A DNA stretch of 64,000 bases from Butyrivibrio sp. VCB2006 (lineage in GTDB: Bacteria > Bacillota > Clostridia > Lachnospirales > Lachnospiraceae): NCBI RefSeq assembly GCF_000420945.1, contig NZ_ATVX01000012.1, positions 1-64,000 of the forward strand, read 5' to 3'. The notes below the pieces were generated by a model. It was not told the DNA's origin. It was given only the letters and a program-made list of their open reading frames with translations, and searched no databases. Shown piece by piece: positions 24,696-32,704 of this stretch (positions are counted from its first letter, which is position 1; every line of letters begins with the position of its first letter). The position numbers and the translations under genes were made by a program.

Positions 24696-25583
24696 TTAAA
24701 GTGGGAAGGCCACTGCATCATTGTACAGCTTTTGAAGCGTCTTGATAAATGCGGCAAGGCTCTCTCGGCTATCCGTCTTGTGAGTGCAGAGAACGCAGTG
24801 AAAGCATTCCTTGCAGTCATAAGGGATCCATGCAAACTGCCCGCTATGGTCGTTTAAGAATCCGGGAGCAAGGCAGATGCCTTTGCCGGATGCAACATTT
24901 ACAAGAGTAGAGTCGTGATCGGGACTGTTAAAATATTCGATCTTCCCGGAGGCGATGAGCTTCTGCTGGACACTACGTAAAGCGTTCGGAGAGCCACCTC
25001 CTACCATGAGTGTGCGTCCGTAGATATCTTCATCTGTGATGAGGTTCTTTTTTGCCAGCGGATCGTTTTTATCAGCAATAAGGTAAATCCCGGAATCAAA
25101 GAGCTTGTGCACGTTGATCCCCGGGATATGCTTAGTCTGTTCGATGAGCGCAAAGAGGACATCGGACTCATCCTTTAAAAAACTTTCTACACCATTATCG
25201 TACTGAAACAGAGGAGTGACCTGAACACCGGGTTGCTCCTTTTCAAATATGCGAATCGCCTCAGGCAGGAAATATATGGCCTGTCTGACCATCATGGAAA
25301 CTGTTATATTGTCAGTATACCTGGCACTGAAATTCTGCCCCTGTTCTATTGCTCTCTTCATATCCTCACGCATACCGGAAAGATACGTTACGAACTGCTG
25401 ACCGGCAGGAGTGAGTGCGGCTCCCTTGCCGTTCCTTTCAAATATCTTAAAGCCGACCTCATCTTCCAGCAGTTTTACCTGATAGGAAAATGTGGGCTGG
25501 CTTACAAAGGCATTCTCTGCAGCGCGACTGAAGTTAAGTGTTCGCGCCAGTTCTATACAGTAATCGATCTGTTTGGTGGTCAT
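24696..25583 (-). CDS. LysR-family transcriptional regulator
   Basis: The 295-residue protein has the LysR HTH in residues 1-60 (IDYCIELARTLNFSRAAENAFVSQPTFSYQVKLLEDEVG) and an effector domain in residues 90-290. Upstream, GGGGGA lies close to the ATG. It is divergent from a flavodoxin gene, with about 190 bp between, and most likely controls it. It differs clearly from the LysR at 10915-11796. The effector is unknown; oxidative or redox signals are plausible given the neighbours. Confidence 0.92.
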   Translation of the reverse strand: MTTKQIDYCIELARTLNFSRAAENAFVSQPTFSYQVKLLEDEVGFKIFERNGKGAALTPAGQQFVTYLSGMREDMKRAIEQGQNFSARYTDNITVSMMVRQAIYFLPEAIRIFEKEQPGVQVTPLFQYDNGVESFLKDESDVLFALIEQTKHIPGINVHKLFDSGIYLIADKNDPLAKKNLITDEDIYGRTLMVGGGSPNALRSVQQKLIASGKIEYFNSPDHDSTLVNVASGKGICLAPGFLNDHSGQFAWIPYDCKECFHCVLCTHKTDSRESLAAFIKTLQKLYNDAVAFPL

Positions 25584-25715
25584 TGAAAAATCCCCCGAAA
25601 TCAGTTATTTAAAAATTAAATCAATTATATGATATTTGAATTGGATATTTCAAGCGCTTCATGCAATAATTTTATCAACGAAGCAAATAAACACAATTCA
25701 CGAAAACTAAACACT

Positions 25716-25753
25716 GACCTAAGGCATCCACTGCAAGCGGTACCCCTTAGGTC
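25716..25753 (+). promoter_or_regulatory. Hairpin in the flavodoxin leader
   Basis: GACCTAAGG (25716-25724) pairs with CCTTAGGTC (25745-25753), 8 bp before the GGAGG of the flavodoxin gene. No T-tract follows, so it is not a terminator; it could limit translation or stabilise the mRNA. Confidence 0.5.
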
Positions 25754-25773
25754 GAATAACGGAGGATAACACG

Positions 25774-26295
25774 ATGGCAAAAACACTGATAGCATTCTTT
25801 TCAAGAGCAGATGAGAACTATTTTGGCGGAGCAATGAGATACTTAAAGGTCGGGAACACCGAGATCGTAGCAGGGATCATGAAGGAGCTGATCGATGCGG
25901 ATACATTTAAGATCGAGATGAAGGACCCTTATTCACCGGTTTACATGACCTGCATCGATGAAGCGAAGAAGGACAAGCAGAATAATGCAAGACCCGAGCT
26001 TACTGATTATTTAGGCAGCATCGATGAGTATGACACCATCGTTCTTGGTTACCCGAATTATTGGGGAACTTTCCCGATGGCAGTCGCAACTTTCCTGGAA
26101 AGATATGACTTCACCGGAAAGACGATCCTTCCCCTTTGTACCAATGAAGGAAGCGGAATGGGATCCAGTGAGAGTGATATTAAAAAGTCTGCCAAAGGAG
26201 CAACGGTAAAGAGCGGACTTGCGATCACTGGCTCTAAGGCAGCTGATTCCTGGGATGTAGTAAAGAAGTGGTTTGCGGCAAACGGTTTGATCTAA
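25774..26295 (+). CDS. Flavodoxin
   Basis: The 173-residue protein is a flavodoxin_4-type protein: FFSRADENYFGG near the start, AGIMKELIDADTFKIE, the FMN loop LGYPNYWGTFPMAVATFLERYDF, and the PLCTNEGSGMGSSESDIKK motif typical of this group. It would bind FMN in the cytoplasm as a low-potential electron carrier or small reductase. GGAGG is 7 bp before the ATG. The divergent LysR gene is the probable regulator; an aldo/keto reductase relic follows. Confidence 0.88.
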   Translation: MAKTLIAFFSRADENYFGGAMRYLKVGNTEIVAGIMKELIDADTFKIEMKDPYSPVYMTCIDEAKKDKQNNARPELTDYLGSIDEYDTIVLGYPNYWGTFPMAVATFLERYDFTGKTILPLCTNEGSGMGSSESDIKKSAKGATVKSGLAITGSKAADSWDVVKKWFAANGLI

Positions 26296-26342
26296 AAAAG
26301 GACGGTGACAGAGATGGATTACGAAAAGGGATATGTTTTTGA

Positions 26343-26636
26343 TCTGATGGAACAGGGCGTATAAATGAACCGGTATTTGCCGAACTTGGAAAGGAGTACG
26401 GAAAGTCTCCGGCACAGATCATTCTTCGCTGGCATACACAGATGGGATTTGTGGTGATCCCCGGCAGTAAAACGAAAGATCATATCAAAGATAATCTCAA
26501 CATTCTCGATTTTAAGCTGACGGACGAAGAGATGGCTAAGATTGCGGAGCTTGACAAGAATGAGAAATATTATCACAGGACAGAAGAGCAGCTTAAACAG
26601 TTCGCAGGCTGGAAACCTGATTTTGAAAAGGGTTGA
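26343..26636 (+). pseudogene. Aldo/keto reductase relic (C-terminal third)
   Basis: The frame reads INEPVFAELGKEYGKSPAQI, ILRWHTQMGFVVIPGSKTKD and KLTDEEMAKIAELDKNEKYY. LRW...G.VVIPGS is the NADPH phosphate-binding C-terminal signature of aldo/keto reductases. The barrel N-terminus with Asp, Tyr, Lys and His catalytic residues is missing; in its place a 16-codon ORF (26314-26364) follows the flavodoxin gene. An internal ATG at 26442 would give only 64 residues and cannot form a barrel. Confidence 0.8.
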
Positions 26637-26702
26637 GGTGAAGATCAGTGAAGACGAGAATGTTAGGCGGTTTTTGACGTAGGAAATGATAGTGAAGAAA
26701 AA

Positions 26703-26801
26703 ATGAGAATTCTAAGTCTGCTTCTTACAGCACTTATGGTAATATGTGTTATCCTGATTGTAGTTGGAATTACTGGACTAAAGATTTTAGCGAAAGAGTG
26801 A
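26703..26801 (+). CDS. Single-span small membrane protein
   Basis: The 32-codon ORF encodes a short basic start (MRILS), one hydrophobic helix (LLLTALMVICVILIVVGITG) and a polar end (LKILAKE). GAAGAAAAA precedes the ATG. It lies 8 bp before the PNPOx-like gene. Many clostridial genomes carry such tiny membrane peptides, but function is unknown; it may also be the anchor left from a lost protein. Confidence 0.4.
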   Translation: MRILSLLLTALMVICVILIVVGITGLKILAKE

Positions 26802-26809
26802 GGTTTACC

Positions 26810-27286
26810 ATGTTTAGAAAGATGAGAAGATTTAATCAGCAGATTTCTGATTCAGAGTGTATAGAAATACTGAAGAATACTAAGAGGGGCGTACTTTCAT
26901 TGATAGGTGATGATGGGTACCCATACGGACTTCCGATAGATCACTGGTACTGCGAAGATGATGGAAAAATCTATTTTCACGGCGCCAAAGAGGGTCATAA
27001 GATTGACTCCATAAAAGCTTGTGGTAAGGCCAGTTACTGTGTTTATGATGAAGGATTTCGTAAAGAAGGTGACTGGGCTCTTAATATAAAGAGCGTTATC
27101 ACTTTTGGCAGGATCGCCCTTGTAGAAGATGAAGAAAAGGCGCGAGAAATATGCACAGCTTTGGTCAGAAAATTTACCGATGATGAAGAATATCTGGAAA
27201 AGGAGCTAAAGAACGCATTGCCTCGTGTTCAATGCTTGGAGTTTGCACCTGAACATATGACTGGAAAATTGGTTAATGAGTCATAA
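26810..27286 (+). CDS. Pyridoxamine 5'-phosphate oxidase-like flavin-binding protein
   Basis: Starting at ATG 26810 (GAGGTT just upstream), the protein has 158 residues with the split-barrel flavin-binding pattern: ECIEILKNTKRGVLSLIGDDGYPYGLPIDHWY, IYFHGAKEGHKIDSIKACGKASYCVYDE, then VITFGRIALVEDEEKA. This group (NimA-like) binds FMN or F420-like cofactors and includes 5-nitroimidazole reductases. A longer in-frame start at 26744 overlaps the small membrane ORF and lacks a site. Substrate unknown. Confidence 0.85.
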   Translation: MFRKMRRFNQQISDSECIEILKNTKRGVLSLIGDDGYPYGLPIDHWYCEDDGKIYFHGAKEGHKIDSIKACGKASYCVYDEGFRKEGDWALNIKSVITFGRIALVEDEEKAREICTALVRKFTDDEEYLEKELKNALPRVQCLEFAPEHMTGKLVNES

Positions 27287-27319
27287 ATGGCTTGATTTGC
27301 ATGGTCGATAATATCCAAT

Positions 27320-27979
27320 TTAATCCGCCTTAATAAGCTTGAAATGACTTTTTCTATATTCGATAAGCCCCTCATCTTTCATGTGCGAGAGTTCTTTTGA
27401 CATGTTGGTCCTTTCGAGGTTAAGGTAATCGGCAAGCTGTTGCCTGTTGAAGGGAATGTCAAATTCCCTTGAACTTGTCTGGAGTGCGATGGCATTGAGA
27501 TATGACAAAAGGCGTCCACGGCAGCTCTTGGGAGAAGTATGGAAACTGCGTCCAGAGAGGACAAGGTTTTTCTGAGATGAAATAATAAGTATGTTTTTTA
27601 GGAGCTTTTCCTTCCAGGGAGAGCTCTTTTTGCTGTCTTCAAGAAGGTTCCTTATATTGCAAAAGAGAATTCGGCAGTCTTCATTTGCTCTGACATCAAC
27701 CAGAAGGACTTCGCCAAGTAGAGCATAGGTTTCAGCGAAGAACTGATTTTGGCCTACATGGCTTAAGACAGAGCAATTGCCCCAGACGTCATTGCTTTCA
27801 ATAGTAACACTGCCTGAGAGTACCATGCCTATGCTTGAAGTTCGCTCTCCCGCGCGGAGAATCAGATCGTCTTTTCGATATTTCTTTTCCCTGGCATCCA
27901 GTGAAGCAAGGCATGAAGACAGTTCTTTAGCTGTCATTCCCTTGAACAATCTACTCTTTTCTATACCTTCAAGGTTCAT
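27320..27979 (-). CDS. Crp/Fnr-family transcriptional regulator
   Basis: The ATG at 27979 has GGAG 9 bp upstream and gives 219 residues; 14 more in-frame residues upstream lack a site. Residues 5-120 are a cyclic-nucleotide-binding-type beta roll (LILRAGERTSSIGMVLSGSVTIESNDVWG, then AETYALLGEVLLVDVRANEDCRILF), and residues 145-215 the Crp winged helix (NRQQLADYLNLERTNMSKELSHMKDEGLIEY). There is no N-terminal cysteine cluster, so it is not a classic Fnr. It probably controlled the ferredoxin gene next to it, now a relic. Confidence 0.9.
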   Translation of the reverse strand: MNLEGIEKSRLFKGMTAKELSSCLASLDAREKKYRKDDLILRAGERTSSIGMVLSGSVTIESNDVWGNCSVLSHVGQNQFFAETYALLGEVLLVDVRANEDCRILFCNIRNLLEDSKKSSPWKEKLLKNILIISSQKNLVLSGRSFHTSPKSCRGRLLSYLNAIALQTSSREFDIPFNRQQLADYLNLERTNMSKELSHMKDEGLIEYRKSHFKLIKAD

Positions 27980-28079
27980 AAATTTTTCTCCAAAATGTGG
28001 TTTGAACAACATACTTGTCATGAACAGTATATTATACTGACACCATCAGAACAAGAACAAAGGTCAAACAGAGAGGTTT

Positions 28080-28284
28080 AATATAATAAAAATCGATGAA
28101 GAAAAGTGTAACGGCTGCGGTATCTGCGCAAACGCATGTCATGAAGGAGCCATTGATAGTAAGAATGGAGGTTCCATGCTGCGGAGGGCTGCAGAGAGCC
28201 GCAGAGAATGCAATAAAGAATAGCGGAAAGTTTATTCCTTGGCAGGTTGTGACAATCTCCAGAAATGGTAAGATACTTGATTAA
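28080..28284 (+). pseudogene. 4Fe-4S ferredoxin-like gene with a large internal deletion
   Basis: The frame at 28080-28160 reads KIDEEKCNGCGICANACHEG, an intact CxxCxxCxxxC cluster. After GAID the frame breaks and a second frame continues IVRMEVPCCGGLQRAAENAI and SGKFIPWQVVTISRNGKILD to a TAA. These are the two ends of the roughly 250-residue clostridial ferredoxin protein usually found beside a Crp/Fnr gene; the second cluster and middle domain are gone and the frames do not match. No ATG is left at the start. Confidence 0.8.
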
Positions 28285-28366
28285 ATTTCCCAGTAAGCAT
28301 ATATTTCATGGGCTTTTGATATAAGTGAGTTTATACTGAATGTAGCAAGAAAAAAGGAGGCATATT

Positions 28367-29314
28367 ATGTCAGCATTAAATGAGAGAAAAGTAGCAGTAG
28401 TAGGTTGTGGATTTGTTGGGTCAGCATCAGCTTTTGCCCTAATGGAGAGTGGGCTCTTTTCCGAAATGGTGCTGATAGATGTGAATAAGGAGAAGGCTGA
28501 GGGTGAGGCTCTTGATATCAGCCATGGACTTCCCTTTGCAAAGCCAATGCAGATATATGCCGGAGATTACAAGGATGCAGGTGATGCTGCAGTTGTGGTT
28601 GTTACGGCAGGGGCAGGACAGAAGCCCGGCGAGACAAGGCTCGATCTCGTAAAAAAGAACGTGGGAATCTTTAAGTCGATTATTCCGGAAATAGCAAAGT
28701 ACAACAAAGATGGAATTCTTCTGATAGTGGCTAATCCTGTTGATGTTCTTACATACGCAGCAGCCAAACTCAGTGACTTCCCTGAAAACAGAGTATTTGG
28801 CTCAGGAACAGTACTTGATACGGCCAGATTCAAATATCTTCTTGGTGAGCACCTGAGTGTAGACAGCCGTTCAGTACATGCATTTATCATAGGTGAACAC
28901 GGAGACAGCGAGATAGCAGCATGGAGTAGTGCAAATGTATCAGGAATTCCAATCCATGATTTTTGCGAGATGAGAGGACATTTCGAGCATGAAAAAGCTA
29001 TGAAAGAGATTGCTGAAACTGTCAAGAATAGTGCTTATGAGATCATCGAGAAAAAAGGTGCTACTTATTACGGAATTGCCATGAGTGTAAGGCGTATCTG
29101 TGAGGCTATCATACGTGATGAAAAGTCAGTTCTTCCTATATCCAGCATTCAGCACGGTGAGAATGGCATTGATGGCGTCGCTCTCAGCATGCCGGCTATT
29201 GTCGGAAGAGATGGCGTTGAAGGATCTGTGCCAATCAGACTCAGCGAGCAGGAAAAGGCTGCATTACTAGAGTCATCGGAGACTTTGAAAGCAGTAATAA
29301 TTGAATCGCTTTGA
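28367..29314 (+). CDS. ldh: L-lactate dehydrogenase
   Basis: The 315-residue protein has the NAD-binding VAVVGCGFVGSASAFAL, the substrate-loop arginine in GETRLDLVKKN, the NPVDVLTY motif and the catalytic histidine in GEHGDSE. It reduces pyruvate to L-lactate with NADH in the cytoplasm, regenerating NAD+ during sugar fermentation. AAAGGAGG lies 7 bp before the ATG, and a clear terminator follows, so it is monocistronic. Malate dehydrogenases share the fold, but the AGAGQKPGETR loop (glutamine in the specificity position) supports lactate. Confidence 0.95.
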   Translation: MSALNERKVAVVGCGFVGSASAFALMESGLFSEMVLIDVNKEKAEGEALDISHGLPFAKPMQIYAGDYKDAGDAAVVVVTAGAGQKPGETRLDLVKKNVGIFKSIIPEIAKYNKDGILLIVANPVDVLTYAAAKLSDFPENRVFGSGTVLDTARFKYLLGEHLSVDSRSVHAFIIGEHGDSEIAAWSSANVSGIPIHDFCEMRGHFEHEKAMKEIAETVKNSAYEIIEKKGATYYGIAMSVRRICEAIIRDEKSVLPISSIQHGENGIDGVALSMPAIVGRDGVEGSVPIRLSEQEKAALLESSETLKAVIIESL

Positions 29315-29347
29315 GTACGGATGTGAGTTATATTCGAATAATCTTAC

Positions 29348-29380
29348 AAACCTCAGAAACTCAGCGTTTCTGGGGTTTTT
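29348..29380 (+). terminator. Terminator of ldh
   Basis: A 13-bp stem (AAACCTCAGAAAC with GTTTCTGGGGTTT, one T-G pair) with a 5-nt loop runs into TTCTTTT. Confidence 0.88.
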
Positions 29381-29428
29381 CTTTTATCTATAATTGTATT
29401 CAGCCTCGGTGAAACGCAGAAAATATTG

Positions 29429-29461
29429 TTCTGTAATAGGAAATTGCTTCCTATTACAGAA
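29429..29461. terminator. Perfect 14-bp hairpin between ldh and the LacI gene
   Basis: TTCTGTAATAGGAA pairs perfectly with TTCCTATTACAGAA around ATTGC. It lies 33 bp downstream of the minus-strand LacI stop codon and probably ends that transcript; A-rich and T-rich flanks allow both directions. Confidence 0.65.
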
Positions 29462-29493
29462 AAATCGCTCGCGACATTCTATTTTACATTTTA

Positions 29494-30546
29494 TTACATC
29501 TGTGTTGATTCTCTGTAAATAAGATCAGTCTCTGTATAGGTTATCCTGTAATTGAGATCAGGCTGCTCAATCCTGGAGATTACAAGGTTGGCAGCTGAAT
29601 AACCGATTATCTGGCTGTGTATGTGGCTGGTTGAGAGAGAAGGAGACATGATCTTGGACTCAGGGGAATCATCAAAACCGAATATCTTGATATCACGTGG
29701 ACATTCTATTCCCATTCTCTTGAGGCCGGATATCAGATCGAGAGCTACAAAATCGTTGGCACAAATAAAGAGTTCGGGCATTTCTTGAATCTTCGTAAGA
29801 GCTTCGAATAAGTATTCTCTATATTCTAATCCGTGAGGATGAACCTCTGTAAGACAATATTTCTCATCAAAGTTCAGATTATTGATATACATTGCCTCCC
29901 TAAAGGCTATGAACCGCTCGTAGAAAGAACGGCAATGTGTGACCTGGCCTACAAATCCTATCTTGGTAATTCCCTTTTTGCTCATGTCATTAACGACTGT
30001 ATATATATTGGAAAAATTATCCATGAGCAGAACATCTGCGTTTAATGGTCTCCAGTAGCTTGCAACGGGAGCATCTATCATGAGAACAGGTAATCCTAGG
30101 CTGCACAACATTTCACAATAGGAGTGATCAAACATTTCGATGCATATAATAGCCTTGGTGTTATCCGGTCTGTATGAGAGAGGAAGAGTTCTTGACTCTA
30201 TATTCTGATGATCAACCCGGTGCATAGTCAGGCTATAGCCAAGCAGAGAAATTTCATATTGAAATTTATCCAGCATGGTAGAAGCAAAGTGAGAATTATT
30301 AAGGAAACTGCCTGAAAAGAGAGCAATCTCTCCTGAAGCCTTGGGCTGGGAACTAAAAGGATTTGTAATGTCTGAAATGGAATTGGCATAAGAAAATTGC
30401 TTGTATCCCATTTCGATAGCCTTCTCTAAAACTTTCTGTCTGGTAGCTTCAGCTAAAACTCCGGTGTTATTTATAGCCTTGGATACGGTATTTCTGGATA
30501 CTCCAAGAGCATCTGCTATATCCTGTAAGGTGACTTTTGCTGGCAT
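29494..30546 (-). CDS. LacI-family transcriptional regulator (sucrose/fructan locus)
   Basis: The ATG at 30546 has GTGGAG 7 bp upstream and gives 350 residues beginning MPAKVTLQDIADALGVSRNTVSKAINNTG, the LacI HTH followed by the hinge. An in-frame extension of 29 residues upstream has no site. Residues 70-345 are the periplasmic-binding-type effector domain. It is divergent from the ABC transporter of the locus, with a strong promoter and repeated TGCAAATGTAAAA elements between, so it most likely represses the transporter, GH32 and fructokinase genes until sugar is present. Confidence 0.92.
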   Translation of the reverse strand: MPAKVTLQDIADALGVSRNTVSKAINNTGVLAEATRQKVLEKAIEMGYKQFSYANSISDITNPFSSQPKASGEIALFSGSFLNNSHFASTMLDKFQYEISLLGYSLTMHRVDHQNIESRTLPLSYRPDNTKAIICIEMFDHSYCEMLCSLGLPVLMIDAPVASYWRPLNADVLLMDNFSNIYTVVNDMSKKGITKIGFVGQVTHCRSFYERFIAFREAMYINNLNFDEKYCLTEVHPHGLEYREYLFEALTKIQEMPELFICANDFVALDLISGLKRMGIECPRDIKIFGFDDSPESKIMSPSLSTSHIHSQIIGYSAANLVISRIEQPDLNYRITYTETDLIYRESTQM

Positions 30547-30685
30547 AATGTAGTCTCCACTTTCTAAATAAATGATGAATGTGTCAAAAGATGGGTGTGC
30601 CCCAGATAGTAGGTATTTATGACTTTTTGACACCTATATCATTATAAAATGTAAAAATTAAAGTGTCAAATGTAAATATTTGTTG

Positions 30686-30770
30686 TGCAAATGTAAAATA
30701 ATTATGTTGACAGCTGAAAATATGGGTGCTATATTTTACATATGCAAATGAGAATTATGCAAATGTAAAA
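30686..30770 (+). promoter_or_regulatory. Promoter and repeated operator elements of the fructan ABC operon
   Basis: TTGACA (30707-30712) and TATATT (30730-30735) are 17 bp apart. TGCAAATGTAAAA occurs at 30686-30698 and again at 30758-30770, on both sides of the promoter. TTTTACAT (30734-30741) and ATGTAAAA (30763-30770) add an inverted arrangement over the start region. Paired sites flanking a promoter suggest looping repression by the divergent LacI protein. Confidence 0.7.
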
Positions 30771-30785
30771 CTCGGGAGGGGCTAC

Positions 30786-31706
30786 ATGAACACAAAGGTA
30801 AAAGATAATTCGATGCATAACACCCTGGTATATGTTAAGCAGCATTGGCAACTGTATGTGTTCTTTTTGGGGCCGGCACTGTTACTGACAATAGTGTTCA
30901 GGTACATTCCTATGGGAGGCATTCTGATTGCTTTCCAGAAATACAATCCATTTAAGGGAATATTGGGAAGTGAATGGGTAGGACTTAAGTATTTCAAACA
31001 GTTCTTATCATCACCCGATTTTATGCAATATCTTGCAAATACTTTAAAGCTTAGTGTTTTTGGCCTGTTATGGGGATTCCCAATGCCGATAATATTGGCA
31101 CTTCTTCTTAACAGGATTTCCAGCAGCAAGATCAAACAGAAGATACAGCTTGTTTTGTATATGCCTAACTTCATATCTGTCATAGTCCTCTGTGGTATGG
31201 TCAGAATTCTTTTATCGGTTACAGGACCATTCAACATGCTTTTGGGAACGAACATCAACTTTTTGACAATCCCTGCAGCATTCAGACCAATCTACATCAT
31301 AAGTGGTATCTGGCAGGGCGCCGGCTGGGCATCTATCATGTACACAGCAGCTCTTTCAAATGCCAGCAAGGAACTCAAAGAGGCAGCACAGATTGATGGA
31401 GCTAATATCTGGCAACAGATCAAGGCAGTAGAGTGGCCGGCTATCAAGGATATGGTAGTTATCCAATTCATCCTTCAGGCAGGAAACATTATGAGTATCG
31501 GCTTTGAAAAGGCCTATGCACTTCAGTCAGATATGAACCTTGCTTCATCTGAGATCATAGCTACTTATGTTTACAAAAAAGGTCTTTTGAATGGTGATTA
31601 CAGTTATTCAACAGCGGTTGGATTATTTAATACGATCGTAAATGTAATACTTCTAATAGCGGTTAATAAAGTTGTTGAGAAGCTTAACGACGGTCAGGGA
31701 CTATAA
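30786..31706 (+). CDS. Sugar ABC transporter permease (LplB-type)
   Basis: ATG 30786 is 6 bp after GGGAGGGG; the 20 in-frame codons upstream cross the promoter and are not coding. The 306-residue protein has six hydrophobic segments and the EAA loop (ELKEAAQIDGANIWQQIKAVEWPAI) that contacts the ATPase. It belongs to the LplB/UgpA-type permeases for oligosaccharides. With the next gene it forms the membrane channel of an importer in the cytoplasmic membrane. No ATPase gene is present in the locus. Confidence 0.9.
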   Translation: MNTKVKDNSMHNTLVYVKQHWQLYVFFLGPALLLTIVFRYIPMGGILIAFQKYNPFKGILGSEWVGLKYFKQFLSSPDFMQYLANTLKLSVFGLLWGFPMPIILALLLNRISSSKIKQKIQLVLYMPNFISVIVLCGMVRILLSVTGPFNMLLGTNINFLTIPAAFRPIYIISGIWQGAGWASIMYTAALSNASKELKEAAQIDGANIWQQIKAVEWPAIKDMVVIQFILQAGNIMSIGFEKAYALQSDMNLASSEIIATYVYKKGLLNGDYSYSTAVGLFNTIVNVILLIAVNKVVEKLNDGQGL

Positions 31707-31717
31707 GGGGGAGCGAA

Positions 31718-32632
31718 ATGCAACAGACAGTAAATATTAAAAAAAGCGAATTTGCCAGAGCTTCCATTGGAGATAAAGCATTTCTTTTGGTCGGTTATAT
31801 TCTCCTTGCAGCCTTTGTAATGGCTATCATAGGCCCTGTAGTTTATATTATTGTAGCTTCCTTCATGGATCCTATAACACTTCAGAACAAGGGAATTGTA
31901 TTTGATTTCAGCAAATGGACTCTTACAGCTTATGAGAGAGTAATGACCAATTCTCAGATATGGATTGGCTTTAGAAATGCAATTATTTATTCCGTATTAT
32001 TTGCGGTTATTTCAGTATTTATAACACTTTTGTGTGCGTATCCAATGTCAAGAGATGATTTTAAAGGCAAGAAGTTTTTTAACGCAATCTTTATTATCAC
32101 AATGTTCTTTGGCGGCGGACTGATTCCTACATACCTTCTTATCAGTAACATGGGGCTTCTTGATACCATGTGGGCTGTAATTCTTCCGGGATCATTTAGC
32201 GTATGGAACATGATCATCGCAAGAACTTACTACAAAGGTATTCCAAGCGAACTTAGAGAAGCTGCTGATGTGGACGGAGCTAATGAATTGGTGTTCTTCT
32301 TCAGAATACTTCTTCCTGTGTGCACACCACTTATAGCAGTGCTGATATTGTGGCAGTTTGTAGGAATGTGGAACAGCTACTTTGATGCAATGATCTATCT
32401 GAATTCAGCAGATAAGCAGCCTCTTCAGCTGGTGCTTAGGGCTATCCTTATCCAGAATGAACCAGATCCGGGAATGATAGCAGATATGCAGAGTACAGCT
32501 CAGAGAGCACAGCTTGCAGAACTTCTTAAATATGCAACCATCATTATTTCAAGCTTACCGCTTATAGTAATGTATCCATTCTTCCAGAAGTATTTTGATT
32601 CAGGAATCATGGTTGGTTCAGTTAAGGGCTGA
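31718..32632 (+). CDS. Sugar ABC transporter permease (YtcP/MalG-type)
   Basis: The 304-residue protein has six predicted spans and the EAA loop ELREAADVDGANELVFFFRILLPVC. Its end (YPFFQKYFDSGIMVGSVKG) is the conserved C-terminus of this permease class. GGGGGAG precedes the ATG. It partners the permease 11 bp upstream and the lipoprotein downstream; together they would import sucrose or fructo-oligosaccharides, judged from the GH32 and fructokinase genes that follow. Confidence 0.9.
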   Translation: MQQTVNIKKSEFARASIGDKAFLLVGYILLAAFVMAIIGPVVYIIVASFMDPITLQNKGIVFDFSKWTLTAYERVMTNSQIWIGFRNAIIYSVLFAVISVFITLLCAYPMSRDDFKGKKFFNAIFIITMFFGGGLIPTYLLISNMGLLDTMWAVILPGSFSVWNMIIARTYYKGIPSELREAADVDGANELVFFFRILLPVCTPLIAVLILWQFVGMWNSYFDAMIYLNSADKQPLQLVLRAILIQNEPDPGMIADMQSTAQRAQLAELLKYATIIISSLPLIVMYPFFQKYFDSGIMVGSVKG

Positions 32633-32704
32633 GAAGAGTTAAAAAAAATCAGAACTTCCCCTGGCAACAGGAGATAATAAAGAATTTTTATAAGGAGAGG
32701 GAAA

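Noticed and set aside
26442..26636. 64-codon ORF as a real small protein
   Set aside because: It is the internal part of an aldo/keto reductase C-terminus whose upstream frame continues without a start, so it is a relic.
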